Assembly (NCBI RefSeq): GCF_025869515.1
Contig: NZ_JAOZVR010000101.1
Location: forward strand, 1-43,236
DNA from: Ferrovibrio sp.
Lineage (GTDB): Bacteria; Pseudomonadota; Alphaproteobacteria; Ferrovibrionales; Ferrovibrionaceae
Direction of reading: 5' to 3'
DNA length: 43,236 nt
A program made the position numbers and the translations under genes. Positions 15,785-24,219 of the stretch are shown here, piece after piece (position 1 is the first letter of the stretch; every line of letters begins with the position of its first letter). The notes under the pieces were generated by a model. It was not told the DNA's origin. It saw nothing but the letters and a program-made list of their open reading frames with translations, and made no database searches.

Positions 15785-18643
15785 ATGGCATCCAAACACC
15801 GCCTCTATCTGGTCGACGGTTCGGGCTACATCTTCCGGGCCTACCACGCGCTGCCGCCGCTGACGCGCAAATCCGACGGCATGCCGATCGGCGCCGTCTC
15901 GGGCTTCTGCAACATGCTGTCGAGCCTGCGCGACAAGGCCGAGCACGACCAGGCGGTCAGCCATATGGCCGTGATCTTCGATGCCGGCCGCGAAACCTTC
16001 CGCAGCACGATCTACCCCGCCTACAAGGCCAACCGCAGCGAAACGCCGGAAGACCTGATCCCGCAATTCGCGCCGATCCGCGAGGCCACCCGCGCCTTCG
16101 GCCTGCCCTCGATCGAGAAGGACGGGTTCGAGGCCGACGACATCATCGCGACCTATGCCCGCATCGCCCACGCGGCCGGCATGGAAGTCTGCATCGTCTC
16201 GTCCGACAAGGACCTGATGCAGCTGGTCAAAGACGGCGTCGGCATGATGGATCCGATGAAGGATCGCAATATCGGCCCGGCGGAAGTGCTGGAGAAATTC
16301 GGCGTCAGCCCGGACAAGGTGATCGACGTGCAGGCGCTGGCCGGCGACAGCACCGACAACGTGCCCGGCGTGCCCGGCATCGGCATCAAGACCGCCGCCG
16401 AACTGATCAACATCTATGGCGACCTGGAAAGCCTGCTGGCGCGTGCCGCCGAGATCAAGCAGCCCAAGCGGCGCGAGACGCTGCTGAACAACGCCGACAA
16501 GGCGCGCGTGTCGTATCAGCTGGTGAAGCTGAAGGACGACGTGCCGCTGGAACTCGGCCTCGACGACCTCAAGCTGGGGCCGGTGGAATGGCCGAAACTC
16601 TCGGCTTTCCTGAACGAGATGGAATTCCGCACGCTGACCAGCCGGATCGAAAACCGGCTGAAGGCGCGCGGCACCGATATGAGCGGCGGCGCGCCCGGTG
16701 TGACCGCGCGGCCCGAGACGATGTACAGCGCGCCTGTTGCTTCTGCGCATAGGGCCACCACGCCGATTGCTTTTGCAGGCGAAGGCGGCCCGGAGACGCC
16801 GCCGGTGGCGCGCGACCATTACGAGCTGGTGCAGGACCTGGCGGTGTTGCAGACGTGGATTGCCCGCGCCTTCGAAGCCGGCATCGTCGCCTTCGACACC
16901 GAGACCACCAATCTCTCGCCCACCATGGCCGAGCTGGTCGGCTTCTCCCTGAGCGTCGCCCCGGGCGCGGCCTGCTACGTGCCGCTCGGCCATGTGAAGG
17001 GCGGCGGCGGCCTGGATTTCGGCGGCGACGGTGCCTTGCAGCAGATTCCGCTGCAGGATGCGCTGGCCGCGCTGAAACCGCTGCTGGCCGATCCCGGCGT
17101 GCTGAAGGTGGGCCAGAATATCAAATACGACATGGCGGTGCTGGAGAAGCACGGCGTGCAGATCGTGTCCTACGACGACACCATGCTGATGTCCTACACG
17201 CTGGATGCCGGCAAGCACGGCCATGGCATGGACGAACTCTCCGAGCGCCATCTCGGCCATACGCCGATCAGCTACGACGAGGTGACCGGCACCGGCAAGG
17301 CGCGGCTGCCGTTTGCCGAAGTGCCGCTGGAAAAAGCCCGCGACTATGCCGCCGAAGACGCCGATGTGACGCTGCGGCTGTATCACGTGCTGAAGCCGCG
17401 CCTGCTGGCCGAGAAGCAGGTGGCGCTGTACGAGACCATCGAAAGGCCGCTGCCGGCCGTGGTCTGCGCCATGGAATGCGCCGGTATCCGCGTCGATCCC
17501 GCCGAACTCAATCGCCTATCGGCCGACTTTGCCCAGCGCATGGAGACCTTCGAGAAGAAGGCGCATGAACTGGCGGAAGAGAGCTTCAACATCGGCTCGC
17601 CCAAGCAGCTCGGCGAGATCCTGTTCGACAAGATGAAACTGCCCGGCGGCAAGAAGGGCAAGACCGGGGCTTACTCGACCGGCGCCGAGGTGCTGGAGGA
17701 ACTGGCCGCCGAAGGCCATGAGCTGCCGCGCGTGGTGCTGGACTGGCGCCAGCTCGCCAAGCTGAAATCCACCTATGCCGATGCGCTGGTCGCCTCGATC
17801 AACCCGCGCACCGGGCGCGTGCACACCTCGTTTGCGCTGTCGGCCACCAACACCGGGCGCTTCGCGTCGTCCGACCCCAACCTGCAGAACATTCCGGTGC
17901 GCACCGAGGAAGGCCGCAAGATCCGCAAGGCCTTCGTCGCCGAAGCCGGCCACAAGATCGTCTCGGCCGACTATTCGCAGATCGAACTGCGCATCCTCGC
18001 CCATATCGCCGATATCGGCACACTGAAGCAGGCCTTCCGCGACGGCATCGACATCCATGCGCTGACCGCCAGCCAGGTGTTCAACACGCCCGTCGAAGGC
18101 ATGGACCCGATGGTGCGCCGCGCCGCCAAGGCGATCAACTTCGGCATCATCTACGGCATGAGCGCCTTTGGCCTGGCCGCCCAGCTCGGCATCCCGCAGC
18201 GCGAGGCGCAGAGCTATATCGAGGCCTATTTCCAGCGCTATCCCGGCATCCGCGCCTATATGGACAACACGAAAAAGCAGGTGAAGGAACAGGGTTTCGT
18301 CACCACGCTCTACGGTCGCCGCGTGCATTTCCCCAATATCAATTCGAAGAACCCGGCCGAACGCAATTTCCTCGAACGCGCCGCGATCAACGCGCCGATC
18401 CAGGGCTCGGCCGCCGATATCATCAAGCGCGCCATGGCGAAGCTGCCGGCGGCGCTGGCGAAAGAGGGCCTGAAGACCCGCATGCTGCTGCAGGTGCATG
18501 ACGAACTGGTGTTCGAGGCGCCGGAGGCCGAGGTGGATGCGCTGATCGCCGTCGCCAAGACAGTGATGCAGTCGGCCGCCACACTGGATGTGCCGCTGGT
18601 GGTGGATGCCGGCATCGGCGCCAACTGGGAAGCGGCGCATTAG
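15785..18643 (+). CDS. polA: DNA polymerase I
   Basis: A 952-residue full-length family A polymerase for Okazaki-fragment processing and repair. Residues 1-290 are the 5'-3' flap nuclease (LVDGSGYIFRAYHA; VSSDKDLMQLV; GVPGIGIKTA helix-hairpin-helix). Residues about 345-540 are the 3'-5' exonuclease with its acidic residues kept: FDTETT, GQNIKYD and YAAEDADV. So proofreading is probably active, unlike in many bacterial Pol I enzymes. The polymerase part has DYSQIELRIL (motif A, near 728), RRAAKAINFGIIYG (motif B) and QVHDELVFE (motif C, near 903). There are no disruptions. It is flanked by palindromic elements on both sides and appears monocistronic. Confidence 0.98.
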   Translation: MASKHRLYLVDGSGYIFRAYHALPPLTRKSDGMPIGAVSGFCNMLSSLRDKAEHDQAVSHMAVIFDAGRETFRSTIYPAYKANRSETPEDLIPQFAPIREATRAFGLPSIEKDGFEADDIIATYARIAHAAGMEVCIVSSDKDLMQLVKDGVGMMDPMKDRNIGPAEVLEKFGVSPDKVIDVQALAGDSTDNVPGVPGIGIKTAAELINIYGDLESLLARAAEIKQPKRRETLLNNADKARVSYQLVKLKDDVPLELGLDDLKLGPVEWPKLSAFLNEMEFRTLTSRIENRLKARGTDMSGGAPGVTARPETMYSAPVASAHRATTPIAFAGEGGPETPPVARDHYELVQDLAVLQTWIARAFEAGIVAFDTETTNLSPTMAELVGFSLSVAPGAACYVPLGHVKGGGGLDFGGDGALQQIPLQDALAALKPLLADPGVLKVGQNIKYDMAVLEKHGVQIVSYDDTMLMSYTLDAGKHGHGMDELSERHLGHTPISYDEVTGTGKARLPFAEVPLEKARDYAAEDADVTLRLYHVLKPRLLAEKQVALYETIERPLPAVVCAMECAGIRVDPAELNRLSADFAQRMETFEKKAHELAEESFNIGSPKQLGEILFDKMKLPGGKKGKTGAYSTGAEVLEELAAEGHELPRVVLDWRQLAKLKSTYADALVASINPRTGRVHTSFALSATNTGRFASSDPNLQNIPVRTEEGRKIRKAFVAEAGHKIVSADYSQIELRILAHIADIGTLKQAFRDGIDIHALTASQVFNTPVEGMDPMVRRAAKAINFGIIYGMSAFGLAAQLGIPQREAQSYIEAYFQRYPGIRAYMDNTKKQVKEQGFVTTLYGRRVHFPNINSKNPAERNFLERAAINAPIQGSAADIIKRAMAKLPAALAKEGLKTRMLLQVHDELVFEAPEAEVDALIAVAKTVMQSAATLDVPLVVDAGIGANWEAAH

Positions 18644-18651
18644 CATATAGT

Positions 18652-18742
18652 CGTCACCCTCGGATTTATTCCGAGGGTCCATCTGTGCGTTCCGATGCGC
18701 GGATGGTCGGGATGGACCCTAGGGACAAGCCCTAGGGTGACG
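18652..18742. repeat. Dispersed inverted-repeat element, copy 2
   Basis: Bounded by CGTCACCCT and AGGGTGACG. Two internal hairpins are present: CCCTCGGATTTATTCCGAGGG and CCCTAGGGACAAGCCCTAGGG. It starts nine bases after the polA stop and could act as its terminator. The second hairpin differs from copy 1 by paired changes that keep the stem. Confidence 0.85.
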
Positions 18743-18768
18743 GTCTTTCTTGTAACGGCGAGAGGCGA

Positions 18769-19074
18769 TTACTCGAATACCGGGCGGAAGAAGCTGCGCT
18801 CGTAGCGGCGGAAGCAGCGGGTGCGCTCGTAGAACGCCATCGCCGCCTGGCATTCGGCATCGGTCGCCGCCGCCTTGCGATAGGCCTCGTAGGCTGCCAT
18901 CGAGGGGAAACTGAAGCTGGCCAGCGCCACATCGCTGGCGCCCTCGCTCGGCATCAGATAGCCGTGATGGGTGCCGCCCAGCTTGTTCACCAGCCGGATC
19001 CACATGCGCCCGTAGTCTTCGAAGTCCTTCAGTTTATCCGGATCGACTTCGTAGCGCAGGAAGCAGGTGATCAT
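18769..19074 (-). CDS. NIPSNAP-family protein
   Basis: A 101-residue ferredoxin-like (alpha-beta barrel dimer) protein of the NIPSNAP family. It shows ITCFLRYEVDPDKLKDFEDYGRMW at the N-terminus, the Gly-rich GGTHHGYLMPSEG turn and a C-terminal RRYERSFFRPV. Bacterial members are small cytosolic proteins of unclear role, sometimes near aromatic or heme metabolism genes. No operon partner is present; repeat elements lie on both sides. Confidence 0.85.
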   Translation of the reverse strand: MITCFLRYEVDPDKLKDFEDYGRMWIRLVNKLGGTHHGYLMPSEGASDVALASFSFPSMAAYEAYRKAAATDAECQAAMAFYERTRCFRRYERSFFRPVFE

Positions 19075-19096
19075 GGTGAAGCGAGCCTTCTTTTTT

Positions 19097-19166
19097 CGTC
19101 ATGCCCGGACTTGATCCGGGCATCCCATTTAAAAATGGGACCCTCGGGTCAAGCCCGAGGGTGACG
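19097..19166. repeat. Dispersed inverted-repeat element, copy 3
   Basis: Three adjacent hairpins: ATGCCCGGACTTGATCCGGGCAT, CCCATTTAAAAATGGG and CCCTCGGGTCAAGCCCGAGGG. The whole is bounded by CGTCA and TGACG. It fills the gap between the NIPSNAP and lipoprotein genes. The last hairpin is the same module as the right half of copies 1 and 2. Confidence 0.85.
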
Positions 19167-19185
19167 GTTTAAAAACTATCGCCGG

Positions 19186-19599
19186 TTACTGCGCCTTCAC
19201 GCAGCGTTCGACTATGGCGCCGCAGGGTTCCATGATCTCACGGCCCGTGGCGGTGCGGCCGCGGAACTCCACCGCCTGCACCCGGCCGCCCTGCAGCATG
19301 AAAGTGGCTTCGCAATAGCGGAAATAGTCGTAGGTGGTCTCGCCGCGATTGGTCGGCGTGTAGCCGACATCGGAAATCGCGGTCGCCGAACGGCTGGTTT
19401 CGCGGAAATAGCTCCAGATATCGGTGGCACCCTCGCGGTTGACGGCGGTCGGCGCGCCGGCGCAGGCCTTGAGCTGCGCCTCGGTCAGGCCGAGCATCTC
19501 GGTCTTCGCCCGTTCGGCCACCCGGTCGAGCGGCGAGGCGCAACCCGCCAGCAGGGCGGCAAGGGCAAGGACGGCGGGCAGGACGAGGCGTTTTTGCAT
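19186..19599 (-). CDS. Small predicted lipoprotein
   Basis: A 137-residue protein with a signal peptide of basic residues, a hydrophobic run and the lipobox LLAGC, so the mature chain begins at a Cys near residue 19. It should be anchored in the outer or inner membrane facing the periplasm. The mature part has three more cysteines near ACAG, RYCE and EPCG/ERC, and a YDYFRYCEATFML strand. I do not recognise a family beyond lipoproteins. The start at 19599 gives the shortest sensible signal peptide; a longer one from 19617 is possible. Confidence 0.78.
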   Translation of the reverse strand: MQKRLVLPAVLALAALLAGCASPLDRVAERAKTEMLGLTEAQLKACAGAPTAVNREGATDIWSYFRETSRSATAISDVGYTPTNRGETTYDYFRYCEATFMLQGGRVQAVEFRGRTATGREIMEPCGAIVERCVKAQ

Positions 19600-19714
19600 G
19601 GCGCCAATCTGCCGCAACGCCCTGCCCCGGTCAAACCCTCCGTAGCCTTACGATATTGTCGACCTGCCGGCTTTCCGATAAACCAGAGACCGACCGAGAA
19701 AGGGATACAGAACC

Positions 19715-20803
19715 ATGGGTGGAACCGTCACCGTCGCGCCGGACAAGCTGCGCACCGCCGTGCGCCATATCTGCCTGGCCGGCGGCAGCAACGAGCGCGA
19801 AGCCACCCTGGTCGCCGACAACCTGGTGCTGGCCAATCTCAGCGGCCATGACAGCCACGGCGTCGGCATGCTGCCGCAATATATCCTGGCCGTGGTCGAA
19901 AAGCGGCTGAGCGTGAACCGGTCGGTGCGGGTGGCCGGCGATTTCGGCGCCATCCTCAATCTCGACGGTGGCATGGGCTATGGCCAGGTGATCGGCCACG
20001 AGGCGATGGAACTGGGCATCCGTCGCGCCAGAGAGGCCGGCGCCTGCATCGTGGCCCTGCGCGACAGCCACCATATCGGCCGCATCGGCCACTGGGGCGA
20101 GCAATGCGCCGCCGCCGGCATGATCTCGACGCATTATGTCAACGTGGTCGGCCGGCCGCCGCTGGTGGCCCCTTTCGGCGGCGCCGATGCGCGTTTCGCC
20201 ACCAATCCCTATTGCTGCGCCATTCCCGCCACTGAGCCCGGCGGCGAGCCGATCGTGCTCGACATGGCGACTTCCAAGATCGCCATGGGCAAGGTGCGCG
20301 TGGCGATGAACAAGGGCGAGCAGGTGGCGCCCGGCACGCTGATCGATTCAGCCGGCAATGCGACCAACGATCCCAGAACGATGTTCGATCCGCCGACCGG
20401 CGCCATCCTCGCCTTCGGCGAACACAAGGGCTATGGCCTGGCGGTGATCGCCGAGCTGCTGGCCGGCGCCTTCACCGGCGGCATCACCATGCATGACGGC
20501 AGCTGGGCGAAGAACACCATCACCAACAACATGTTCTCGGTGATCGTCGATCCTTCGAAACTGGGCGGCGCGCAGAGCTGGCGCCGGGAAGTCGCCGCCT
20601 TCGTCGATTTCGTCAAGGCCTCGCCGAAAGCGCCAGACAGCACCGGCGTGCAGGTGGCCGGCGAACCGGAACGCCGATATCGCGCCAAGCGCAACCACGA
20701 GGGCATTCCGGTGGATGCCACCACCTGGGGCGAGATCGTCGCCGCTGGCGAGTCGGTCGGCGTCGGTGCCGCCCAGACCAATGCCGCGGCAGGGCTGGTC
20801 TGA
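19715..20803 (+). CDS. Ldh family oxidoreductase (malate/lactate dehydrogenase type)
   Basis: A 362-residue NAD(P)-dependent oxidoreductase of the MDH2/LDH2 (YlbC, YiaK, ComC) family, which lacks the classical Rossmann fold. The catalytic-region motif SGHDSHGVGML is at about residue 44, with DSHHIGRIGHW near 115, and the C-terminal part has GEHKGYGLAVIAELLAG. Members reduce 2-keto acids such as pyruvate, oxaloacetate or ureidoglycolate products. It is followed two bases later by a hydratase gene and then an MDR gene, so it probably belongs to a catabolic operon for a hydroxy or keto acid. Confidence 0.9.
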   Translation: MGGTVTVAPDKLRTAVRHICLAGGSNEREATLVADNLVLANLSGHDSHGVGMLPQYILAVVEKRLSVNRSVRVAGDFGAILNLDGGMGYGQVIGHEAMELGIRRAREAGACIVALRDSHHIGRIGHWGEQCAAAGMISTHYVNVVGRPPLVAPFGGADARFATNPYCCAIPATEPGGEPIVLDMATSKIAMGKVRVAMNKGEQVAPGTLIDSAGNATNDPRTMFDPPTGAILAFGEHKGYGLAVIAELLAGAFTGGITMHDGSWAKNTITNNMFSVIVDPSKLGGAQSWRREVAAFVDFVKASPKAPDSTGVQVAGEPERRYRAKRNHEGIPVDATTWGEIVAAGESVGVGAAQTNAAAGLV

Positions 20804-20805
20804 TC

Positions 20806-21609
20806 ATGATCCAGATCACCCCCGCCGTATCGCAATCTGTTCTGGCCGAAGCCGCCGACCGCCTGCGCCAGGCCGGCGAGACCGGCATCGCCTGCGCACC
20901 GGTACGCGAGCTGCTGGCCGGCGACATGGCCGCCGCCTATGCCGTGCAGGGCGTCAACCGCGACCACTGGCTGAAATCCGGGCGGCGCAGCATCGGCCGC
21001 AAGATCGCGCTGTCCAACCGCGCGGCGCAGAAGGCGATGGGCCTGACCGAACCGGCCTACGGCATCCTCTATGCCGACATGCTGATGGGCGACGGCGACA
21101 TGGTGGCCCGGGGCCGCGTGATGCAGCCGCGCGTCGAGGGCGAAGTGGCTATCGTGCTGGAGCGCGACCTGGCGATGGAACAGCCGACGCTCGCCGATGT
21201 GATCCGCGCCGTGGGTTACTGCCTGCCGGCCATCGAGGTGGTGGGCGGGCGTATCGCCAACCTGGATGCCAAGCCGGTCGACCTGGTGGCCGACAATGCC
21301 AATGGCGGCGCCTTCGTGCTCGGCGCACCGGCGCGCAGGCTCGACGGCCTCGACCTGCGCCGCATGGCCATGAGCATGACCAAAAACGGCAATGCGGCGA
21401 TCAGCGGCAACGGCGAGGCGGTGTATGGCAGCCCGCTGCATGCGCTGGCCTGGCTGGCGGCGCGCATGGTGACCGACGAAATGCCGCTGCGCGCCGGCGA
21501 TGTGATCATGACCGGGACGTATTTTGCCATGCAGGCGGCGGCGCCCGGCGACGTGTTCGAGATCGAGGCCGAGGGCCTGGGCCGCTGCGCCGTCAGTTTT
21601 GAGGCCTGA
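20806..21609 (+). CDS. 2-keto-4-pentenoate hydratase / FAH-family enzyme
   Basis: A 267-residue enzyme of the MhpD/XylJ branch of the fumarylacetoacetate hydrolase family. It shows GRKIALSN, YGILYADML, and the metal-site acids in VEGEVAIVLERDL and AIEVVGGRI. A late GDVIMTGTY strand precedes FEIEAEGLG. Typical members hydrate 2-hydroxypenta-2,4-dienoate in meta-cleavage pathways or decarboxylate oxalocrotonate. The ring-cleavage enzymes are absent from the window, so the actual substrate is open. It sits between the Ldh-type and MDR genes with gaps of 2 and 11 bases. Confidence 0.85.
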   Translation: MIQITPAVSQSVLAEAADRLRQAGETGIACAPVRELLAGDMAAAYAVQGVNRDHWLKSGRRSIGRKIALSNRAAQKAMGLTEPAYGILYADMLMGDGDMVARGRVMQPRVEGEVAIVLERDLAMEQPTLADVIRAVGYCLPAIEVVGGRIANLDAKPVDLVADNANGGAFVLGAPARRLDGLDLRRMAMSMTKNGNAAISGNGEAVYGSPLHALAWLAARMVTDEMPLRAGDVIMTGTYFAMQAAAPGDVFEIEAEGLGRCAVSFEA

Positions 21610-21620
21610 GGACAGCAGCC

Positions 21621-22637
21621 ATGCGCGCGATCGAACTGCAGAGCTTTTCGGTCGACAGCTTACGCATGACCGAGCGGCCGGACCCGAAGCCGAAGCCCGG
21701 CGAGGTGCGGGTGCGGGTGAAGGCCTGCTCGCTGAATTTCCGCGACTGGCTGATGGCGCAGGGCACGTATAACCCGAAACAGAAACTGCCGCTGATCCCG
21801 GTATCGGATGGCGCCGGCGAGGTGATCGCGGTGGGCGACGGTGTGACGGGATTCAGGCCCGGCGACCGTGTCCTCGGTCATTTCTTTCCTGCATGGCAAA
21901 GCGGCGAACCCAGCGTGGAGAAATTCGCCGTCAGCCAGGGCGGACCTTTCGACGGCTGGCTCTGCGAGCAGCGCACGTTCCCGGCATACGCGCTGGCGCA
22001 TGTTCCGGCACATCTGAGCTTCGAAGAGGCTGCCGCCCTGCCCTGCGCGGCGCTGACCGCCTGGAGCGCCATCGTCACGCTCGGCCGCGTGCAGCCGGGG
22101 ATGCGCGTGCTGATCCAGGGCACCGGCGGCGTGGCGCTGTTTGCGCTGCAATTCGCCAAGCTGGCCGGCGCCGAGGTGATCATGACCTCGTCGTCGGATG
22201 AAAAACTGGCGCGTGTGAAAGCCATGGGCGCCGACCATGTCATCAACTACAAAGCCGATCCGCAATGGGGCCGCACGGCGCGCGCGCTGACCAACGGGGC
22301 CGGGCTCGACCATATCGTGGAACTGGGCGGTGCCGGCACGCTGATGCAGTCGATCCGCGCCATCCGGCCGGGCGGTTTCATCGCCATGATCGGCGTGCTG
22401 TCGGGCGCCAGCAACGATCTGCAGATTCCGCTGGTGGTGATGCAGCAGGTGCGGCTGCAGGGCGTGACGGTGGGATCGAAGGACGGACTGGATGCCATGC
22501 TGCGCGCCATGACGCTGGCCAAGCTGAAGCCGGTGCTGGACGAGCGGTTCGAGTTTTCAGAGGCCGGCGTGCGCGCCGCTTTCAACCACATGGGCAGCGG
22601 CAGCCATTTCGGGAAGATCGTGATCGGGATTGAGTGA
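21621..22637 (+). CDS. MDR-family NAD(P)-dependent oxidoreductase
   Basis: A 338-residue medium-chain dehydrogenase/reductase. The N-terminal catalytic fold shows VKACSLNFRDWLMAQG and PVSDGAGEV; the Rossmann motif is GTGGVALFALQFAKLAG near residue 170. The usual catalytic zinc cysteine is replaced in the SLNFRD segment, which suggests a zinc-free quinone-oxidoreductase-like member. Its stop overlaps the GTG of the next, compositionally different gene. It is the third gene of the 19715-22637 catabolic unit. Confidence 0.88.
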   Translation: MRAIELQSFSVDSLRMTERPDPKPKPGEVRVRVKACSLNFRDWLMAQGTYNPKQKLPLIPVSDGAGEVIAVGDGVTGFRPGDRVLGHFFPAWQSGEPSVEKFAVSQGGPFDGWLCEQRTFPAYALAHVPAHLSFEEAAALPCAALTAWSAIVTLGRVQPGMRVLIQGTGGVALFALQFAKLAGAEVIMTSSSDEKLARVKAMGADHVINYKADPQWGRTARALTNGAGLDHIVELGGAGTLMQSIRAIRPGGFIAMIGVLSGASNDLQIPLVVMQQVRLQGVTVGSKDGLDAMLRAMTLAKLKPVLDERFEFSEAGVRAAFNHMGSGSHFGKIVIGIE

Positions 22638-23143
22638 CGTTGGAGAATCTATACAGCTTCGGACCAAATGGTGAGCTGATACAAAGGCTCACTGAATATA
22701 AAGTCGACTTTATTTTGATTGGTGGATTAGCGGTACAGCATTATGGGTGCCGAACCGAGGTTGATGATTTGGATTTAATGACTGATAACGAAGCGGGAAA
22801 TGCAATCAAACTTCTTCACGCCTTAACGTCTCTTGGCATGAACGTTCCATACAGTGCAGTGGAACTCTCTAAGCCCAACAAAAAAATCCAACTTAAGGGC
22901 ACTCATTACGCCGATATTATAACTCCACCAGAGGAAATTAATTACGCCGACATCAAAACTCGTAGCCATCTTGTTCGAGTAAATGACAAGGTCATACCAA
23001 TAGTATCTCTTATGGATTTAATAACACTAAAACAGATAGCTATCTCCCGGATACAGAAAGATATCCATGATCTGGAAAATGACATCTCCAAGCATCAGAC
23101 TGATCTTGATTGCTTAAAAAAAGCTCGCCTGACCACCCCCTAA
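22634..23143 (+). CDS. AT-rich nucleotidyltransferase, AbiEii/DUF6036-like
   Basis: A 169-residue protein with a DNA polymerase beta-type nucleotidyltransferase core. It has IGGLAVQHYG followed by CRTEVDDLDLM, where the two Asp of DLDL-type spacing bind metal. A third acidic position is likely in the YADIITP strand. Such stand-alone NTases occur in toxin-antitoxin and abortive-infection modules (AbiEii, MNT), but no partner gene is next to it. Hand counts on three 60-base lines give 43, 40 and 30 percent GC, against about 65 percent in the gene before it, a strong sign of transfer. Start is GTG at 22634 in a GTGA overlap; TTG at 22640 is possible. Confidence 0.75.
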   Translation: MTLENLYSFGPNGELIQRLTEYKVDFILIGGLAVQHYGCRTEVDDLDLMTDNEAGNAIKLLHALTSLGMNVPYSAVELSKPNKKIQLKGTHYADIITPPEEINYADIKTRSHLVRVNDKVIPIVSLMDLITLKQIAISRIQKDIHDLENDISKHQTDLDCLKKARLTTP

Positions 23144-23156
23144 ACTTCTGTATAAT
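23128..23156 (+). promoter_or_regulatory. Possible promoter for the 23223 gene
   Basis: A perfect TATAAT lies at 23151-23156, in the tail of the AT-rich segment and 66 bases before the next ATG. A CTGACC about 16 bases upstream could serve as -35. The -10 match may be chance in AT-rich DNA. Confidence 0.3.
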
Positions 23157-23222
23157 ATCGTCTATCGTCGCCCGGCCGGTGCATAGTAAGAATCAGACTG
23201 GCCCCAAGCTCCCGAGAACCCC

Positions 23223-23714
23223 ATGTTCCTCACCCTCCTCATCGCCCATACCGCGCTCAGCCTGATCGCCATTATCGTCGGCGCCTCCGTCGTCGCCGAC
23301 CTGCTGGGCGGACGGCAGCGCGCCGGGCAGACGCATCTGTTCCTCGTCACCGCCGGACTGACCAGCGGTACCGGCTTCCTGTTTCCCTTCACGCAGTTCC
23401 TGCCCTCGCATGGCGTGGGCATCGCCGCCCTGCTGGTGCTGGCGGCCACCCTGCCGGCGCAATACGGCTTTCGCCTGCGCGGCAGGTGGCGCGCGATCTA
23501 TGCCGGCGGCGCGGTGGCCAGCCTGTATTTCCTGGTCTTCGTGCTGATCGCGCAGGTCTTCACCAGGATTCCGGCTTTGCAGGCCGCCGCCCCCACGCTG
23601 AGCGAACCGCCATTTGCGATCACGCAGGCGGTGACCTTCGTGGTCTTTGCCCTGATCGGTCTGCTGGCGGTGCGGCGCTTTCAGCCCGCCACCGACGCGA
23701 CGCCGGCCGGATAG
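23223..23714 (+). CDS. Small four-helix membrane protein
   Basis: A 163-residue integral membrane protein of unknown function. Hydrophobic segments lie at about 1-30, 38-60, 67-85, 95-115 and 133-155, with short basic loops (GGRQRAGQ, RLRGRWR). No catalytic or metal-binding motif stands out. Its 3' end overlaps the convergent SnoaL-like gene by 34 bases. Confidence 0.75.
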   Translation: MFLTLLIAHTALSLIAIIVGASVVADLLGGRQRAGQTHLFLVTAGLTSGTGFLFPFTQFLPSHGVGIAALLVLAATLPAQYGFRLRGRWRAIYAGGAVASLYFLVFVLIAQVFTRIPALQAAAPTLSEPPFAITQAVTFVVFALIGLLAVRRFQPATDATPAG

Positions 23715-24136
23715 GGCAGCACGCGCTCGATCAGCGCGGTATCGGCATATTCGGTGATTTCCACCACGCGGCCGTCCTGCAGCCGGAAGATCATGCAATA
23801 GCTGTTGCAGTAAGGTGCGCCGGCACGGGTCACGGCATTGCCGCGCGCCTGCACCGCGACGCAGTCGTCTTCCGCGATCATCCGCAACACCGACAACGGG
23901 TTCGGCCCGGCCAGCACCTCGAATAACGGTTTGAGCAGATCGGCCTTCACGGCCGCTTTGCCGCGATAGCTTCGCGACCAGGCGGTGCTACCCTCGACAT
24001 GCCAGACGACCTCTTCGGCCAGCAGGTCGAGGAACGGCCGGCCGTTGCCGGAGGCCAGATCGGCGAACACCCATTGCAGCAGTGCCTTGTTGGCCGCCGC
24101 CTGCTTCGGGCTGGTATGTTTCTGCGGTGCGGTCAT
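23681..24136 (-). CDS. SnoaL-like / NTF2-fold protein
   Basis: A 151-residue cone-shaped alpha-beta barrel protein. Typical features are the first helix ALLQWVFADLASGNGRPFLDLLAEEVVWHVEG, then VLRMIAEDDCVAVQARG and the late strand GRVVEITEYADT. The fold hosts ketosteroid-isomerase-like or hydrolase activities, so no reaction can be named. AGGAGG lies eight bases before the ATG at 24136. The gene is divergent from a LysR regulator, a common arrangement in which LysR controls its neighbour. Confidence 0.85.
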   Translation of the reverse strand: MTAPQKHTSPKQAAANKALLQWVFADLASGNGRPFLDLLAEEVVWHVEGSTAWSRSYRGKAAVKADLLKPLFEVLAGPNPLSVLRMIAEDDCVAVQARGNAVTRAGAPYCNSYCMIFRLQDGRVVEITEYADTALIERVLPYPAGVASVAG

Positions 24137-24192
24137 CGTCGGTCCTCCTGCTGACAGGGAGAATGCCGTGAGCGGAATCATTCTTCCAATCA

Positions 24193-24210
24193 ATAGTCTG
24201 TATGATCTAT
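24193..24210. promoter_or_regulatory. Candidate LysR operator
   Basis: ATAG-N10-CTAT is an inverted repeat in the short gap between the LysR and SnoaL-like genes and fits the T-N11-A form of LysR boxes. It ends ten bases before the LysR ATG, so it would serve autoregulation as well as control of the divergent gene. Confidence 0.4.
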
Positions 24211-24219
24211 ATTCGCGGT

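Noticed and set aside
15566..17386. Long minus-strand open frame opposite polA
   Set aside because: It covers the intact polA nuclease domains in antisense and has the same low-complexity composition as other shadow frames.
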